Position numbers and translations under genes: made by a program. The notes below the pieces were generated by a model, which worked only from the letters and a program-made list of their open reading frames with translations, had not been told where the DNA came from and searched no databases. Positions 49,193 to 58,602 of a stretch of DNA of 64,000 nt are shown in pieces (position 1 is the stretch's first letter; every line of letters starts with the position of its first letter). This stretch comes from Rhizobium sp. CCGE 510 (GTDB lineage Bacteria > Pseudomonadota > Alphaproteobacteria > Rhizobiales > Rhizobiaceae), in the NCBI RefSeq assembly GCF_000292525.1, contig NZ_AEYF01000026.1, forward strand, positions 124,001 to 188,000, given 5' to 3'.

Positions 49193-49975
49193 ATGTTTAA
49201 CTATCTCGGGCCGTGGCGACGAAAGATACCGATACTGGCCGGCAACCGCAAAGGACGCACTCGGCTGACGTTTGCCGAAGGCGATTTCGCTGCGGTCTAT
49301 GCGATGAGCGATGTTCACGGATGTTACAACGAGCTTGTCGAGGCGCATCGCCGCATCGAGGAGGACGCTGCGCGCATTCCGGGGCCGAAACTCATCGTAT
49401 TGCTCGGCGATTATGTCGACCGCGGGCCTGATTCGAGCTCGGTGCTGGAGTTCCTGAGCAAGACCCCGCCGCCTGGATTTCAGCGTTTCGCTCTGTGCGG
49501 TAATCACGATGCGGAGCTGGTGAAGCTCTATCGCAAACCGGCGCGGATTCTTGAATGGCTGGGTTTTGCCGGGACGGAGACGCTGCATTCATACGGTATC
49601 GATATCGAGCATCTGCTGCATTCGGCGGCGGGAAGCGAAATGATTGCCCGCGTCATTCGCAACATGATCCCCGAGCGGCACATCGAACTCCTGGAATCGC
49701 TGCCGATCATGCTGCGGATGGGAAGGGTGGTCTTCGTCCATGCCGGCATCAAACCGGGCATCGACCTGAAGAGGCAGAAGGACAGCGATTTGATGTGGAT
49801 CCGCCAACCTTTCCTGGATGAAGGACCGCAGCTTCCCGTCCTCGTGATCCATGGGCATACCCCGGGGCGGATCCCGACACGTGGTCCGCAACGGATCGGC
49901 ATCGACACGGCGGTTTCGGCGACGGGACGGCTGACCGTGCTGACGATAAAAGGGACGCGGGTCGGGATCCTATAG
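49193..49975 (+). CDS. PPP-family metallophosphatase
   Basis: A 260-residue serine/threonine-phosphatase-type metallophosphoesterase. Metal-binding motifs are AMSDVHGCYNELVEAH, LLGDYVDRGPDSS, CGNHDAEL, then VFVHAGIKPG and VIHGHTP. These are the classic D-H, G-D-x2-D-R, G-N-H-D/E and H motifs. It resembles bacterial PrpA/PrpE-like and Ap4A-type phosphatases. No membrane segment is present. Substrate is unknown; the gene is solitary, followed by the convergent ugd gene and its terminator. Confidence 0.9.
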   Translation: MFNYLGPWRRKIPILAGNRKGRTRLTFAEGDFAAVYAMSDVHGCYNELVEAHRRIEEDAARIPGPKLIVLLGDYVDRGPDSSSVLEFLSKTPPPGFQRFALCGNHDAELVKLYRKPARILEWLGFAGTETLHSYGIDIEHLLHSAAGSEMIARVIRNMIPERHIELLESLPIMLRMGRVVFVHAGIKPGIDLKRQKDSDLMWIRQPFLDEGPQLPVLVIHGHTPGRIPTRGPQRIGIDTAVSATGRLTVLTIKGTRVGIL

Positions 49976-50000
49976 ATCGGATAAGAGGAGTGCGGTGCTC

Positions 50001-50036
50001 AAAAACAAACGCCGCGGGATTTATGCTCCGCGGCGT
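50001..50036 (-). terminator. Intrinsic terminator of ugd
   Basis: ACGCCGCGG/CCGCGGCGT (50009-50036) is a perfect 9-bp stem with a 10-base loop. On the minus strand it is followed by TTGTTTTTG. It lies 30 bases past the ugd stop. Confidence 0.85.
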
Positions 50037-50065
50037 CAGAACGATTAGGAGTTCACCAGGACCTG

Positions 50066-51394
50066 TCAGCTGTTTGCCAATTCCTGATAGAGATTGGTGC
50101 CGATGCCGGTATAGGTAAACCCGTGTTTGCGGACCTCGTCGCTGCGGTAGATATTGCGCAGGTCGACCAGGACCGGTGCACGCATCGACTGCTTCAGGCG
50201 ATTGAAATCGAGCGCGCGGAACTGGTTCCATTCAGTGACGATGACGAGCGCATCCGCACCGGCGGCCGCTTCATAGGGACCGCTCGCATATTCGATGTTT
50301 TCGATCACCTTGCGGGCGTTCTCCATGCCCTCGGGATCGTAGCCGACCACCTGGGCGCCGGCGTCCTGCAGGGTCTGAATGACGGCAATCGCCGGGCTGT
50401 CGCGCATGTCGTCGGTGTTCGGCTTGAAGGTCAGGCCGAGAATGGCGATCTTCTTGCCGCGAATGTCGCCGCCGACGGCCGAAATGACTTTGCGGCCCAT
50501 CGCCCGCTTGCGGTTGTCGTTGATCGAGATCGTCGTCTCGATGAGACGCACCGGCGCGTCGAAATCCTGCGCCGTCTTGGCAAGGGCCAGCGTATCCTTC
50601 GGGAAGCACGAACCGCCGTAACCCGGACCGGCATGCAGGAACTTGGCGCCGATACGGCCATCGAGACCGATGCCGCGCGAAACGTCCTGGACGTTTGCAT
50701 CGACCCGTTCGCAGAGATCAGCAATCTCGTTGATGAAGGTGATCTTCATCGCGAGGAATGCATTGGCTGCATATTTGATCAGTTCCGACGTGCGGCGGGT
50801 GGTGAAGACCAGGGGTGCCTGGTTGAGGTAAAGCGGACGATAAACCTCGGTCATGGTTTCGCGCGCCCGGTCGTCATTCAGCCCGATGACGATACGGTCG
50901 GGACGCTTGAAATCTTCGATCGCCGCGCCTTCGCGCAGGAACTCCGGATTGGAAACGACGGCGACATCAGCCGCAGGATTGGTTTCGCGCATGATGCGCT
51001 CGACTTCGTCGCCGGTGCCGACCGGCACCGTCGACTTGGTGACGATAACGGTGAAGCCTTCCACATAGGTGGCTATATCGCGCGCAGCGGCGTAGACATA
51101 GGAGAGATCGGCGTGGCCATCGCCGCGCCGCGATGGCGTGCCGACCGCGATAAACACGACATCGGCGCTACGGACGCTTTCGCCGACATCCGTCGAAAAC
51201 GACAGGCGGCCAGTGCTGGTATTTTCGGCGACCAATTGCTCCAGACCCGGCTCGAAGATCGGAATGCGGCCGTCGCGAAGGGCTTCGATCTTACTCAGAT
51301 CCTTGTCGACGCAGATGACGTCGTGGCCGAAATCCGCAAAGCAAACGCCTGAAACGAGGCCGACATAGCCTGATCCAATCATCGTGATGCGCAT
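50066..51394 (-). CDS. ugd: UDP-glucose 6-dehydrogenase
   Basis: Oxidises UDP-glucose to UDP-glucuronate with two NAD, feeding acidic exopolysaccharide and LPS synthesis. It has 442 residues: Rossmann motif MIGSGYVGLVSGVCFADFGH, the conserved SNPEFLREG loop, catalytic Cys263 in GPGYGGSCFPKDT, and a C-terminal UDP-binding domain. It corresponds to RkpK/Ugd in rhizobia. It is a single gene with its own terminator. Its product is used by the UDP-glucuronate epimerase at 40 kb and by the pss-encoded machinery whose export genes lie downstream. Confidence 0.96.
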   Translation of the reverse strand: MRITMIGSGYVGLVSGVCFADFGHDVICVDKDLSKIEALRDGRIPIFEPGLEQLVAENTSTGRLSFSTDVGESVRSADVVFIAVGTPSRRGDGHADLSYVYAAARDIATYVEGFTVIVTKSTVPVGTGDEVERIMRETNPAADVAVVSNPEFLREGAAIEDFKRPDRIVIGLNDDRARETMTEVYRPLYLNQAPLVFTTRRTSELIKYAANAFLAMKITFINEIADLCERVDANVQDVSRGIGLDGRIGAKFLHAGPGYGGSCFPKDTLALAKTAQDFDAPVRLIETTISINDNRKRAMGRKVISAVGGDIRGKKIAILGLTFKPNTDDMRDSPAIAVIQTLQDAGAQVVGYDPEGMENARKVIENIEYASGPYEAAAGADALVIVTEWNQFRALDFNRLKQSMRAPVLVDLRNIYRSDEVRKHGFTYTGIGTNLYQELANS

Positions 51395-51586
51395 ATTTCC
51401 CTCAAATCATTAGAGTAGAACGTCATGCTGCGTCGCAGCATGGCGACCGTCATACTTAATCTGGACGAAAAGACAATATCGAAGATCGCTTGATACCCAA
51501 ACCGGAAATCGAACTTTGGGCGCCGCAGCCTTCTGTCGGCCGCCCCGTCGATGGCAAAAAACATAGGTTTGTGTGGGCAATATGAC

Positions 51587-51618
51587 AAGTCGAGCCGTTC
51601 GTCAGAGCGGCTCGACTT
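51587..51618. other. Long stem in intergenic region
   Basis: AAGTCGAGCCG (51587-51597) pairs with CGGCTCGACTT (51608-51618), a perfect 11-bp stem with a 10-base loop, 46 bases past the cysteine-peptidase stop. No T-run follows on either strand. It is probably a terminator or end-protecting stem for that gene. The rest of 51395-51663 shows nothing else. Confidence 0.5.
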
Positions 51619-51663
51619 CGATCTCCAAGACGGTGCGTTCAGTTTATTTTGTCGCGCCTGCGG

Positions 51664-52263
51664 TCACAGCCGATACCAGACATACGGGTCTGTTCCCGAT
51701 TGAATCTTGTCCCAACGTAGATCGGTATCCCGCCAGTTCTTGATCCTGCTTTGCCTGTTGTCGAGTACGAGGTCGCCCTTGTCGGTCCTGACCACCAGGA
51801 CGGCATGGCCTTCACCGGAGGGTGTAAACGCGGTTGCGATCCGCAAAGCGCGCGACGACCAGCCCATTGCAATCAGCCGGCTGCGCTTGGTGAGTGCGAA
51901 ATCTTCGCAGTCGCCGCTGCGGACATTCACCTTCCAGACGTCACCGTTCAATTCGGTGCGGGAATCGTTTCGGCCGATCATCGTACGATTGACGGTGCCG
52001 TTCACGTTCTTCAACTGCAGCATTTGCTCATCCGTGAGCGCAACGACCGAGAGACCGTTGTTGTCGCGGCATTCGGCCGGGTTCTGAGCACAGAACAACA
52101 CCTGGGCGAAGGGCGGAATGATTTTGCTTTTTTCAGAGATGTAGCTGACCGCCGAACTGCCATTCAAACCGCGGGCAAAACCTGCGGGACCGGCGGCAAG
52201 TGCCGAACAGGCATTCCCTGCCGTAAAGGCCAGCGCCAGAAGTGTAACGAATGTTTTCTTCAT
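51664..52263 (-). CDS. Transglutaminase-like cysteine peptidase (BTLCP)
   Basis: A periplasmic 199-residue protein: signal peptide ~1-23 (TLLALAFTAGNACSALAAGP), then the bacterial transglutaminase-like domain. The catalytic triad is Cys in VRSGDCEDFALTK, His in SGEGHAVLVV and Asp in LVLDNRQSRI. The family includes LapG, which cleaves large adhesins under control of LapD. No LapD gene is nearby, so a LapG role is only possible, not shown. Located between ugd and the pss export cluster. Confidence 0.88.
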   Translation of the reverse strand: MKKTFVTLLALAFTAGNACSALAAGPAGFARGLNGSSAVSYISEKSKIIPPFAQVLFCAQNPAECRDNNGLSVVALTDEQMLQLKNVNGTVNRTMIGRNDSRTELNGDVWKVNVRSGDCEDFALTKRSRLIAMGWSSRALRIATAFTPSGEGHAVLVVRTDKGDLVLDNRQSRIKNWRDTDLRWDKIQSGTDPYVWYRL

Positions 52264-52567
52264 CTGTTAAATCCCCGTTCAGGGCAACCGATTGAGATCT
52301 GGCTTGCCTTTTGTCTCAGTCAATGGCATGGCGATTTAGTGATCTGCCAAGTATTGGCTGCAGAACGTCTGTCCCGTTCCTGCTGCTTGACGGAGCATAG
52401 CCGGGGCTGGTCTCGATTGGCTTAAGTCTTTCGCGACAATTTTAAACGATGTGAAATTCTGTTACACTTTAACACGCAAGCCCTTGATATGCAACTTATG
52501 TTAGTACGTGCATATTAATCTCTTGGGTTGTAATTCTGCCATTGCCGCGCGCTGGTGAAGAGATCGA
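52264..52567. other. 304-base upstream region of pssT
   Basis: Divergent control region between the cysteine peptidase and pssT genes. It is AT-rich toward pssT (52430-52520). No recognised operator, repeat or RNA was found, though promoters for both genes must lie here. Confidence 0.5.
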
Positions 52568-54007
52568 ATGTTATCCAACCTCGTCAACAGGCAGGTCTTG
52601 CGGGAAGCTCTTCTCGTCGCCTTTATCGGCCTCGTTATACTGACGCTCATTCCTTTCGGCAGCGTCACGCCCATTCCCTTCGCCTTTGCCGCGATCGGAA
52701 TGTTTGCCCTCGGCGCCATTTCGGCACTGCTGTTCGGAGAGCCGAGACAAAGCAGATGGGTTTTCAGCAGCGCTTTGTTGATGCTCGTCGTGGTGACAGG
52801 CTGGACGTTCATCCAGACCATCGAACTGCCTTCCAACTGGCTGGCAAATCCGGCCTGGAGTGTTGCGCGTGACCTTGCAGGTGTCGAATATGCGGCAATC
52901 TCGGTCGAGCCGGCCGATACGCTGGCGTCGATCCTCTCGGTGGCGCTGCCATTCGTCACGTTCCTGACCGGGCTTTTCTTATGCGATACCGATCAGCGCG
53001 CGAGGAAAGTGCTGGCGCTCCTCGGGCTTTCAGCGGGCATCATCGCTGTGTTCGGCCTGCTGCAGTTTTCACTGTTTCCCAACATCCTGATCGTCGTGGA
53101 GAAACGCGCCTACCTTGACAGCCTGACCGCAGTCTTCGTCAACCGCAACACCGCCGCGACCTTCCTTGGGCTTGGAACGCTGCTGATGCTGACGCTGGTC
53201 AGAGACATCGCCCGTTCCTATTCAAACCACCCGCCCGGCGAGCCGGGCCGAAACACTCTTGTCCTAAAATCGTGGATCTACATCCTGTTGTTGTGCGCAT
53301 GCTTCACCGCGCTGATGCTGACCCGCTCGCGCGCTGGGATATTTGCGACCTTCGTTGCCGCTCTCATTTATTTTCCGTGGCTTGTCATCAATTGGAACGG
53401 CTCGAGGCGTGGTCTAAGACCGGCGCCAAAATGGCATTCCATGCTGAAGCTCCTCTCGGCGATTGGTTTCGTTGTTGTGCTGCTGACGGTGTTTGCGGGT
53501 CAGGCGATTTTGCGCGCACAAGAGCGGCGGCTTGAGGATGATGATCGGTTCTGCATCTTGCCGGGCATATGGCGCGCCATCTCGGATCATTGGTTGACCG
53601 GAACCGGCCTCGGAACTTTCCGCACCGTGTTTTCCGCCTACCGCGATCCGGCCTGCGGAATTTTCGGGATCTTCGACCGAGCGCACAATTTCTATCTCGA
53701 AGGATTTCTGGGCCTGGGGATCTTGTTCCCGATTACGGCGATCCTCGCCTTCGCTGTCCTTGCCAGGGTGTTCTGGCACGGGCTCGCTCAAAGGCGGCGT
53801 CTCAAGCATTATGTTCTTCTCGGCCTGGCATCGACGGTTTTGGTCGCTCTTCACGCGGCGGTCGATTTCTCGCTGCAAATACCGGGTTTCGCCGTATTTT
53901 TCTCCGCCTTCCTCAGTGCGATTGTCGCGATAAGCCTTGGTCGCAGCAATGGAGAGGCGCACACGGCATATGAGCGGCCGCTCATCAACGAAAATTTAAA
54001 CGGATAG
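52568..54007 (+). CDS. pssT: Exopolysaccharide polymerase-like membrane protein PssT
   Basis: A 479-residue integral membrane protein with about 11-12 hydrophobic segments and an O-antigen ligase/Wzy-type core. The core includes ALMLTRSRAGIFATFVAAL and, after a periplasmic loop, WLTGTGLGTFRTVFSAYRD and RAHNFYLEGFLGLGI. In R. leguminosarum pssT starts the pssTNOP group and encodes the Wzy-like component of Wzx/Wzy-dependent EPS polymerisation. GAAGAGA precedes ATG 52568. The order pssT-pssN-pssO-pssP and neighbouring plyA-prsD support the name. Confidence 0.9.
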   Translation: MLSNLVNRQVLREALLVAFIGLVILTLIPFGSVTPIPFAFAAIGMFALGAISALLFGEPRQSRWVFSSALLMLVVVTGWTFIQTIELPSNWLANPAWSVARDLAGVEYAAISVEPADTLASILSVALPFVTFLTGLFLCDTDQRARKVLALLGLSAGIIAVFGLLQFSLFPNILIVVEKRAYLDSLTAVFVNRNTAATFLGLGTLLMLTLVRDIARSYSNHPPGEPGRNTLVLKSWIYILLLCACFTALMLTRSRAGIFATFVAALIYFPWLVINWNGSRRGLRPAPKWHSMLKLLSAIGFVVVLLTVFAGQAILRAQERRLEDDDRFCILPGIWRAISDHWLTGTGLGTFRTVFSAYRDPACGIFGIFDRAHNFYLEGFLGLGILFPITAILAFAVLARVFWHGLAQRRRLKHYVLLGLASTVLVALHAAVDFSLQIPGFAVFFSAFLSAIVAISLGRSNGEAHTAYERPLINENLNG

Positions 54008-54278
54008 TTTATGACGGTTTTTGGAAAATAGCGATTGTGCAGGTGCGAACTGTTGACTCTGAAACGCAAGAAATTTTATAGCGGGTCTAGCCTTCGGGTT
54101 GTTACGGCGCCAGAAAAGTTGGACTGGGTCGTTTTTCGCTTCCTCAAGCGCCTGGCGTTGCCAGCCTGCCACAGTTAGGGGAATGTTAATCGGCTTTCAG
54201 TGTTATTGATCGGGGATTGTCTTGTATTTTGTCAGATTGCGGGGCAGTAGCTTCAAGGGCGTCAACACAGGTTATTCT

Positions 54279-55490
54279 ATGGGTTGTTCTCGTATCGGTA
54301 GTACACGCGTCGCCATTGTTGTAGCGCTAACGACTATATTGGCAAGCTGCACCTCGTTGCCCAGATCCGGTCCCGATCACAAAGACGTTGATCGAGATGC
54401 GGCAGTGAAAGTGACCACGAAGGAGCGTCGCGTCGGTATCGACTACGCTCTGATTGATCTCAGCAAGAACGTTCTGACATATTTTACCGCACCTCAGCCG
54501 ACTTCCTTCAAGGGGTTTGGGGGCGGACGAGGCGGAGCGCCTGAAATTCCACTTGGTTTCGGTGACGTCGTTCAAGTCGCCATCTTCGAAGCTCAGTCCG
54601 GCGGTCTCTTCATTCCGTCCGATGCTGGTAGCCGACCCGGCAATTACATTTCTCTGCCGGAGCAGACCATCGATAGAAACGGAACGATCACGATTCCCTA
54701 TGCGGGTCGGGTTCCGGCCGCCGGTCGCCTCAAGGAGACCGTGGAACAGGACGTCGAGGATCGTCTGGCGAGCCGCGCGATCGAGCCGCAGGTGGTTATC
54801 ACGACAACGACCAGTCGCTCCAGCCAGGTTGCTGTGCTCGGTGACGTCAATAATCCCCAGCGCGTCCAGATCAGCCCGGCGGGTGAGCGCGTTCTCGACG
54901 TTATTTCCGCAGCGGGCGGTTTGACGACCAACAATATCGAAACGAATGTGACGCTGCAGCGCCGCGGCAAGACCGCAACCGTCGCCTACAGCACGCTGCT
55001 GAAGAATCCGGTGGAAAATATCTATGTTGCGCCGGATGATACGGTCTCGATCGACCATGAGCGCCGCACCTATCTTATGCTCGGTGCCGCGGGCACCAGC
55101 GGCCGCTTCGACTTCGAAGAGTCTGACCTGACCCTTGGAGAGGCAATCGCTAAGGCGGGCGGCCTGCGCGACGACCGCGCCGATCCGGCTCAGGTCCTGC
55201 TCTATCGCCTTGTTCCAAAGAAAACGGTTCAGGCGATGCACGTGGACACGACGAGATTTGCAGGTGAGACGGTTCCGGTGATTGTCCGCGCCAATCTCCG
55301 CGATCCGGCAACCTTGTTTGCCGCTCAGCAATTCAAGATGGAAGACAAGGATATTATCTATATTTCCAATTCGGACTCTGTTGAACTGGTCAAGTTCCTT
55401 GACATCGTAAACTCGGTATCGTCCACTGTTGCCGGCGTGTCCGACGATGCGAATGATACCCGCAACGCGGTCCAGGATCTCGGAAATTGA
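54279..55490 (+). CDS. pssN: Outer-membrane polysaccharide export lipoprotein PssN (Wza family)
   Basis: A 403-residue lipoprotein: signal peptide with lipobox LASC (cysteine ~ residue 25). A polysaccharide export (Poly_export) domain follows, with GFGDVVQVAIFEAQSGG and ITIPYAGRVPAAGRLKETVE, then SLBB-type repeats (VAVLGDVNNPQRVQISPAGE and MLGAAGTSGRFDFEE). It forms the outer-membrane part of the EPS export channel with PssP. ATG 54279 was chosen to keep the signal peptide; the longer TTG frame from 54222 is less likely. A 271-base gap separates it from pssT. Confidence 0.93.
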   Translation: MGCSRIGSTRVAIVVALTTILASCTSLPRSGPDHKDVDRDAAVKVTTKERRVGIDYALIDLSKNVLTYFTAPQPTSFKGFGGGRGGAPEIPLGFGDVVQVAIFEAQSGGLFIPSDAGSRPGNYISLPEQTIDRNGTITIPYAGRVPAAGRLKETVEQDVEDRLASRAIEPQVVITTTTSRSSQVAVLGDVNNPQRVQISPAGERVLDVISAAGGLTTNNIETNVTLQRRGKTATVAYSTLLKNPVENIYVAPDDTVSIDHERRTYLMLGAAGTSGRFDFEESDLTLGEAIAKAGGLRDDRADPAQVLLYRLVPKKTVQAMHVDTTRFAGETVPVIVRANLRDPATLFAAQQFKMEDKDIIYISNSDSVELVKFLDIVNSVSSTVAGVSDDANDTRNAVQDLGN

Positions 55491-55569
55491 TTGAAATAGG
55501 CGAGCAGGCATCGATCACGAGTGATCAATGCCTGCGGCCTATATAGCGGATTTGATGAAGGACGATGTT

Positions 55570-56274
55570 ATGGCAAGGTCAGGTGTTTATCGTAAGCTTG
55601 CGTATAGCGGAATTGTCGTCGCAATGTTTGTCGGCATGAATTCAAGCGCTTTAGCAGCAGCTTGCCTCGGTCCGGCAAATCTGACTTCGGCCGATGTCAG
55701 TGGATTTACGGGTAGCCCAGCTGCTCTGCTCGACATGTCCGATCCGTTGGTTCTGTCATCGCGTGTTCGCGCATTGGTTGGCAGCAGCAACGACGCTCTG
55801 TCGCCGGTGATCGAGCAGGCCAAGAAGGCCAATGCCGCGCAGATGGCGGCGATCGGCTCCGGTCTCGGGCGGGCGGCAAACAGCTGCCAAGTGACGGACC
55901 CGCAGTTCAAGCTGGCGATCGAAAAGGCTGTCGCCGATGCGGCTAGTGCCGATCCCAACCTTGCGCCGTTGCTCGCCGCCTTTGCGAAGGTCCTCGCCGA
56001 AGGCGGAACCGCGGCGCTCGGCCCGGGTGCAAGTGCGTCTGCCGCAGCAGGCATCGGCAACACGGGGTCGATTGGCCAGACAGGTCCTGGATCTGACGAT
56101 GGCACACCCTTCGATGGCGCCGCGACGACTGCCGGTTCGCTGGTTTCGAACGCCGGCGACGGAGATAGCTCGTCCTCGACGTCTACGAGGACATTCTTCA
56201 CCGTCAATGGGGGAGGGCAGTCGTCCTCCGACACGACGGGATCGACCAGCCCGAGCACACCCGTCATACAATAG
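55570..56274 (+). CDS. pssO: Exported EPS-associated protein PssO
   Basis: A 234-residue exported protein: signal peptide ~1-30 (SGIVVAMFVGMNSSALAAAC). A helical Ala-rich domain follows (QAKKANAAQMAAIGSGLGRA, with cysteines near the start and in NSCQVTD), then a low-complexity Gly/Ser/Thr tail (~165-234). In R. leguminosarum PssO is an extracellular, EPS-associated protein needed for EPS transport. GAAGGA sits seven bases before ATG 55570; an upstream ATG at 55555 is possible. It lies between pssN and pssP as in the known cluster. No enzyme motif is visible. Confidence 0.85.
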   Translation: MARSGVYRKLAYSGIVVAMFVGMNSSALAAACLGPANLTSADVSGFTGSPAALLDMSDPLVLSSRVRALVGSSNDALSPVIEQAKKANAAQMAAIGSGLGRAANSCQVTDPQFKLAIEKAVADAASADPNLAPLLAAFAKVLAEGGTAALGPGASASAAAGIGNTGSIGQTGPGSDDGTPFDGAATTAGSLVSNAGDGDSSSSTSTRTFFTVNGGGQSSSDTTGSTSPSTPVIQ

Positions 56275-56325
56275 CTGGAATTGCCCGTAGATCTTAGCGC
56301 TTTACGCCTTAGTTGGAGATCGAAA

Positions 56326-58602
56326 TTGCTATCGCCAGATAAACTTACGCCACGTATCGACCCCTCCCGCGATACGGGAAACGAAGCTGACTTCATCGAT
56401 TTCGACAAGCTCATCGCGATTGCCCGCCGACAGTGGCGGATGGTTGCGGCGTGCGCTTTCGCATTCGCCATTCTCGGCATTGTGTATGTGCTGACTTCGG
56501 TGCCGGTCTATACCGCCGACACAAGCGTGCTGATCGACCGCAGCGATAATCAGGTGATCAACCAGCTGGCGGCTTTCGGCCAGATGGATGATGACGAAGG
56601 TACCGTCCTCAGTCAGGTCGAGCTGTTGAAATCCGACACGATCGCCTATGCTGTCGTCGACAAGTTGAAACTGGTCGACGACCCAGTGTTCAATGCACAG
56701 CGGAATTCGCTGTTTTCAGTCGCAACGCTGAAATCCCTGGTGAATTTCAGGTCATGGTTTGCCGATGATGCAGCAGTAGCGCCCGATCGGGAAATGCAGC
56801 GGCGGAACGCTGCGGAGACCGTGGCCGGCAATATCGATGTCGAGCGTGTCGGCAAATCCTACGTGCTCGATGTCAGTTATACCTCGCAGTCACCCGATAT
56901 GGCGCGTCAGATCGCAGCGGCCATTGCCGATGTCTATCTGGTCGATAAACTCAATTCAAAATATGAGGCGACACGCCGCGCCGGCCAATGGCTGCAAGAG
57001 CGTATCGAAGAACTCCGGCAGCAAGCGCTGGACACCGACCTTGCGGTTCAGAAATTCCGCAGCGAGCATGGGCTCGTCGAAGCCGGATCCGGTACACTGA
57101 TCAGCGAGCAGCAGCTTTCCGAGATAAACACTCAATTGATCAATGCTCAGGCCGAGACGGCGAAGGCCGAGGCAAAATATGCACGCGTCAAATCGATCAT
57201 CGACGCCAAGCAGACCGATGCGATCGTCACGGATGTGCTCGACAGCTCCATTTCGAACGAGCTGCGAAAGAAATATCTGGAGGCTTCCAAGCTCGAAACC
57301 GAAATTGAGGCGCGGCTCGGTCCCGATCACGTCCAGGCGGTTCGGCTTCGTGCGGAGATGGAAGAATATAAGAGACTCATGTTCGATGAGTTGAACCGCA
57401 TCGCCGAGAGCTACCAAAGCGAGCTGCAGGTCGCGAAGTCGCGAGAAAATTCCTTGCGCGACAGCGTCACACAGGCGACGGGCGTTGCTGCGACGGCCGG
57501 TGAAACGCAGGTGCAGGTTCGCGAACTCGAGCGCACGCGCGATACCTATAAGAATCTTTATCAGAGCTTCTTGACGCGTTACCAAGAAGCAATTCAGCAG
57601 CAGAGCTTCCCGATAACGGCTGCCCGCATTATCACGATGGCGGAGACCCCAACGAAGCCGAGTGCACCGAAGAGAGCCCTCGTCGTCGCTTTTGCGATGT
57701 TCCTCGGATGTGCGGTCGGAAGCGGCATCGGCGCTTTCCGGGAATTCCGGGATCGGTTCTTCCGCACCGGCGATGACATCAAGGAAGTGCTTGATGTCGA
57801 GTCACTTGGCGTCATGCCGCTGGTTGACGATAATGTCGATGATCCGTCCCTCGTCGATCCAAGCAATCCGAGAAGTATCGCCAGGGGCAGCAAGACGACG
57901 ACCTATGTCGAGGAGCACCCGCTCTCGGCGTTTGCCGAGACGCTTCGGAGCGCCAAGATCGCGATTGACCTCAGTGCGGCCGATCAGCGTTGCAAGGTCA
58001 TCGGCGTGGTGTCGAGCCTGCCCGGAGAGGGAAAGTCGACGACATCCATCAATTTTGCCAAGCTTCTGGCAATGCAGGGCGCCCGCTGCCTGCTTATCGA
58101 CGGCGACATGCGGAATCCCGGTTCGACTCGGGCAATCGGCCGCCATGCCGAAGCCGGGTTGCTCGAGGCGATCGTCGATGGCCGTCCGCTCAAGGATCTG
58201 ATCCTTCTCGATCCCAGAACGAAGCTTGCGTTTCTGCCGACGGTTGCAAGGTATCGCGTCCCGCATTCATCGGAGCTGCTCGCATCGCGCGGCATGGATC
58301 AACTTCTCGAAATGGCGCGTCAAAGCTTCGACTACATTATCGTTGACCTGCCGCCCCTGGCGCCGGTTGTGGATGCGCGTGCCATCAACTCCAAGCTCGA
58401 TGCCGTCGTTTTCGTTATCGAGTGGGGGAAAACATCGCGCAAGGTCGTGCAGTCCACCCTGCTGTCCGAGCCGGAACTCTATGCGAAATGCGTCGGTGCG
58501 ATATTGACCAAGGTCGACCCGTCGCAGATGAAGCTCTACCGCACGTTCGGCTCCAGCGAGTATTATTATAAGCGGTACTCGCGATACTACACTGAAAGCT
58601 GA
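56326..58602 (+). CDS. pssP: EPS chain-length regulator PssP (Wzc-type PCP2a)
   Basis: A ~758-residue polysaccharide co-polymerase. A Wzz domain (~30-110) has a first membrane helix (MVAACAFAFAILGIVYVLTS), and a long periplasmic coiled coil spans ~190-440. The second membrane helix is at ~450-470, followed by a cytoplasmic BY-kinase-like ATPase: Walker A SLPGEGKSTTS, Walker A' CLLIDGDMRNPG, Walker B YIIVDLPPLAP. The tyrosine-rich end EYYYKRYSRYYTES is the autophosphorylation tail. No suitable ATG exists. TTG 56326 has GGAG eight bases upstream; TTG 56281 is the alternative. It is last in pssTNOP. Confidence 0.93.
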   Translation: MLSPDKLTPRIDPSRDTGNEADFIDFDKLIAIARRQWRMVAACAFAFAILGIVYVLTSVPVYTADTSVLIDRSDNQVINQLAAFGQMDDDEGTVLSQVELLKSDTIAYAVVDKLKLVDDPVFNAQRNSLFSVATLKSLVNFRSWFADDAAVAPDREMQRRNAAETVAGNIDVERVGKSYVLDVSYTSQSPDMARQIAAAIADVYLVDKLNSKYEATRRAGQWLQERIEELRQQALDTDLAVQKFRSEHGLVEAGSGTLISEQQLSEINTQLINAQAETAKAEAKYARVKSIIDAKQTDAIVTDVLDSSISNELRKKYLEASKLETEIEARLGPDHVQAVRLRAEMEEYKRLMFDELNRIAESYQSELQVAKSRENSLRDSVTQATGVAATAGETQVQVRELERTRDTYKNLYQSFLTRYQEAIQQQSFPITAARIITMAETPTKPSAPKRALVVAFAMFLGCAVGSGIGAFREFRDRFFRTGDDIKEVLDVESLGVMPLVDDNVDDPSLVDPSNPRSIARGSKTTTYVEEHPLSAFAETLRSAKIAIDLSAADQRCKVIGVVSSLPGEGKSTTSINFAKLLAMQGARCLLIDGDMRNPGSTRAIGRHAEAGLLEAIVDGRPLKDLILLDPRTKLAFLPTVARYRVPHSSELLASRGMDQLLEMARQSFDYIIVDLPPLAPVVDARAINSKLDAVVFVIEWGKTSRKVVQSTLLSEPELYAKCVGAILTKVDPSQMKLYRTFGSSEYYYKRYSRYYTES

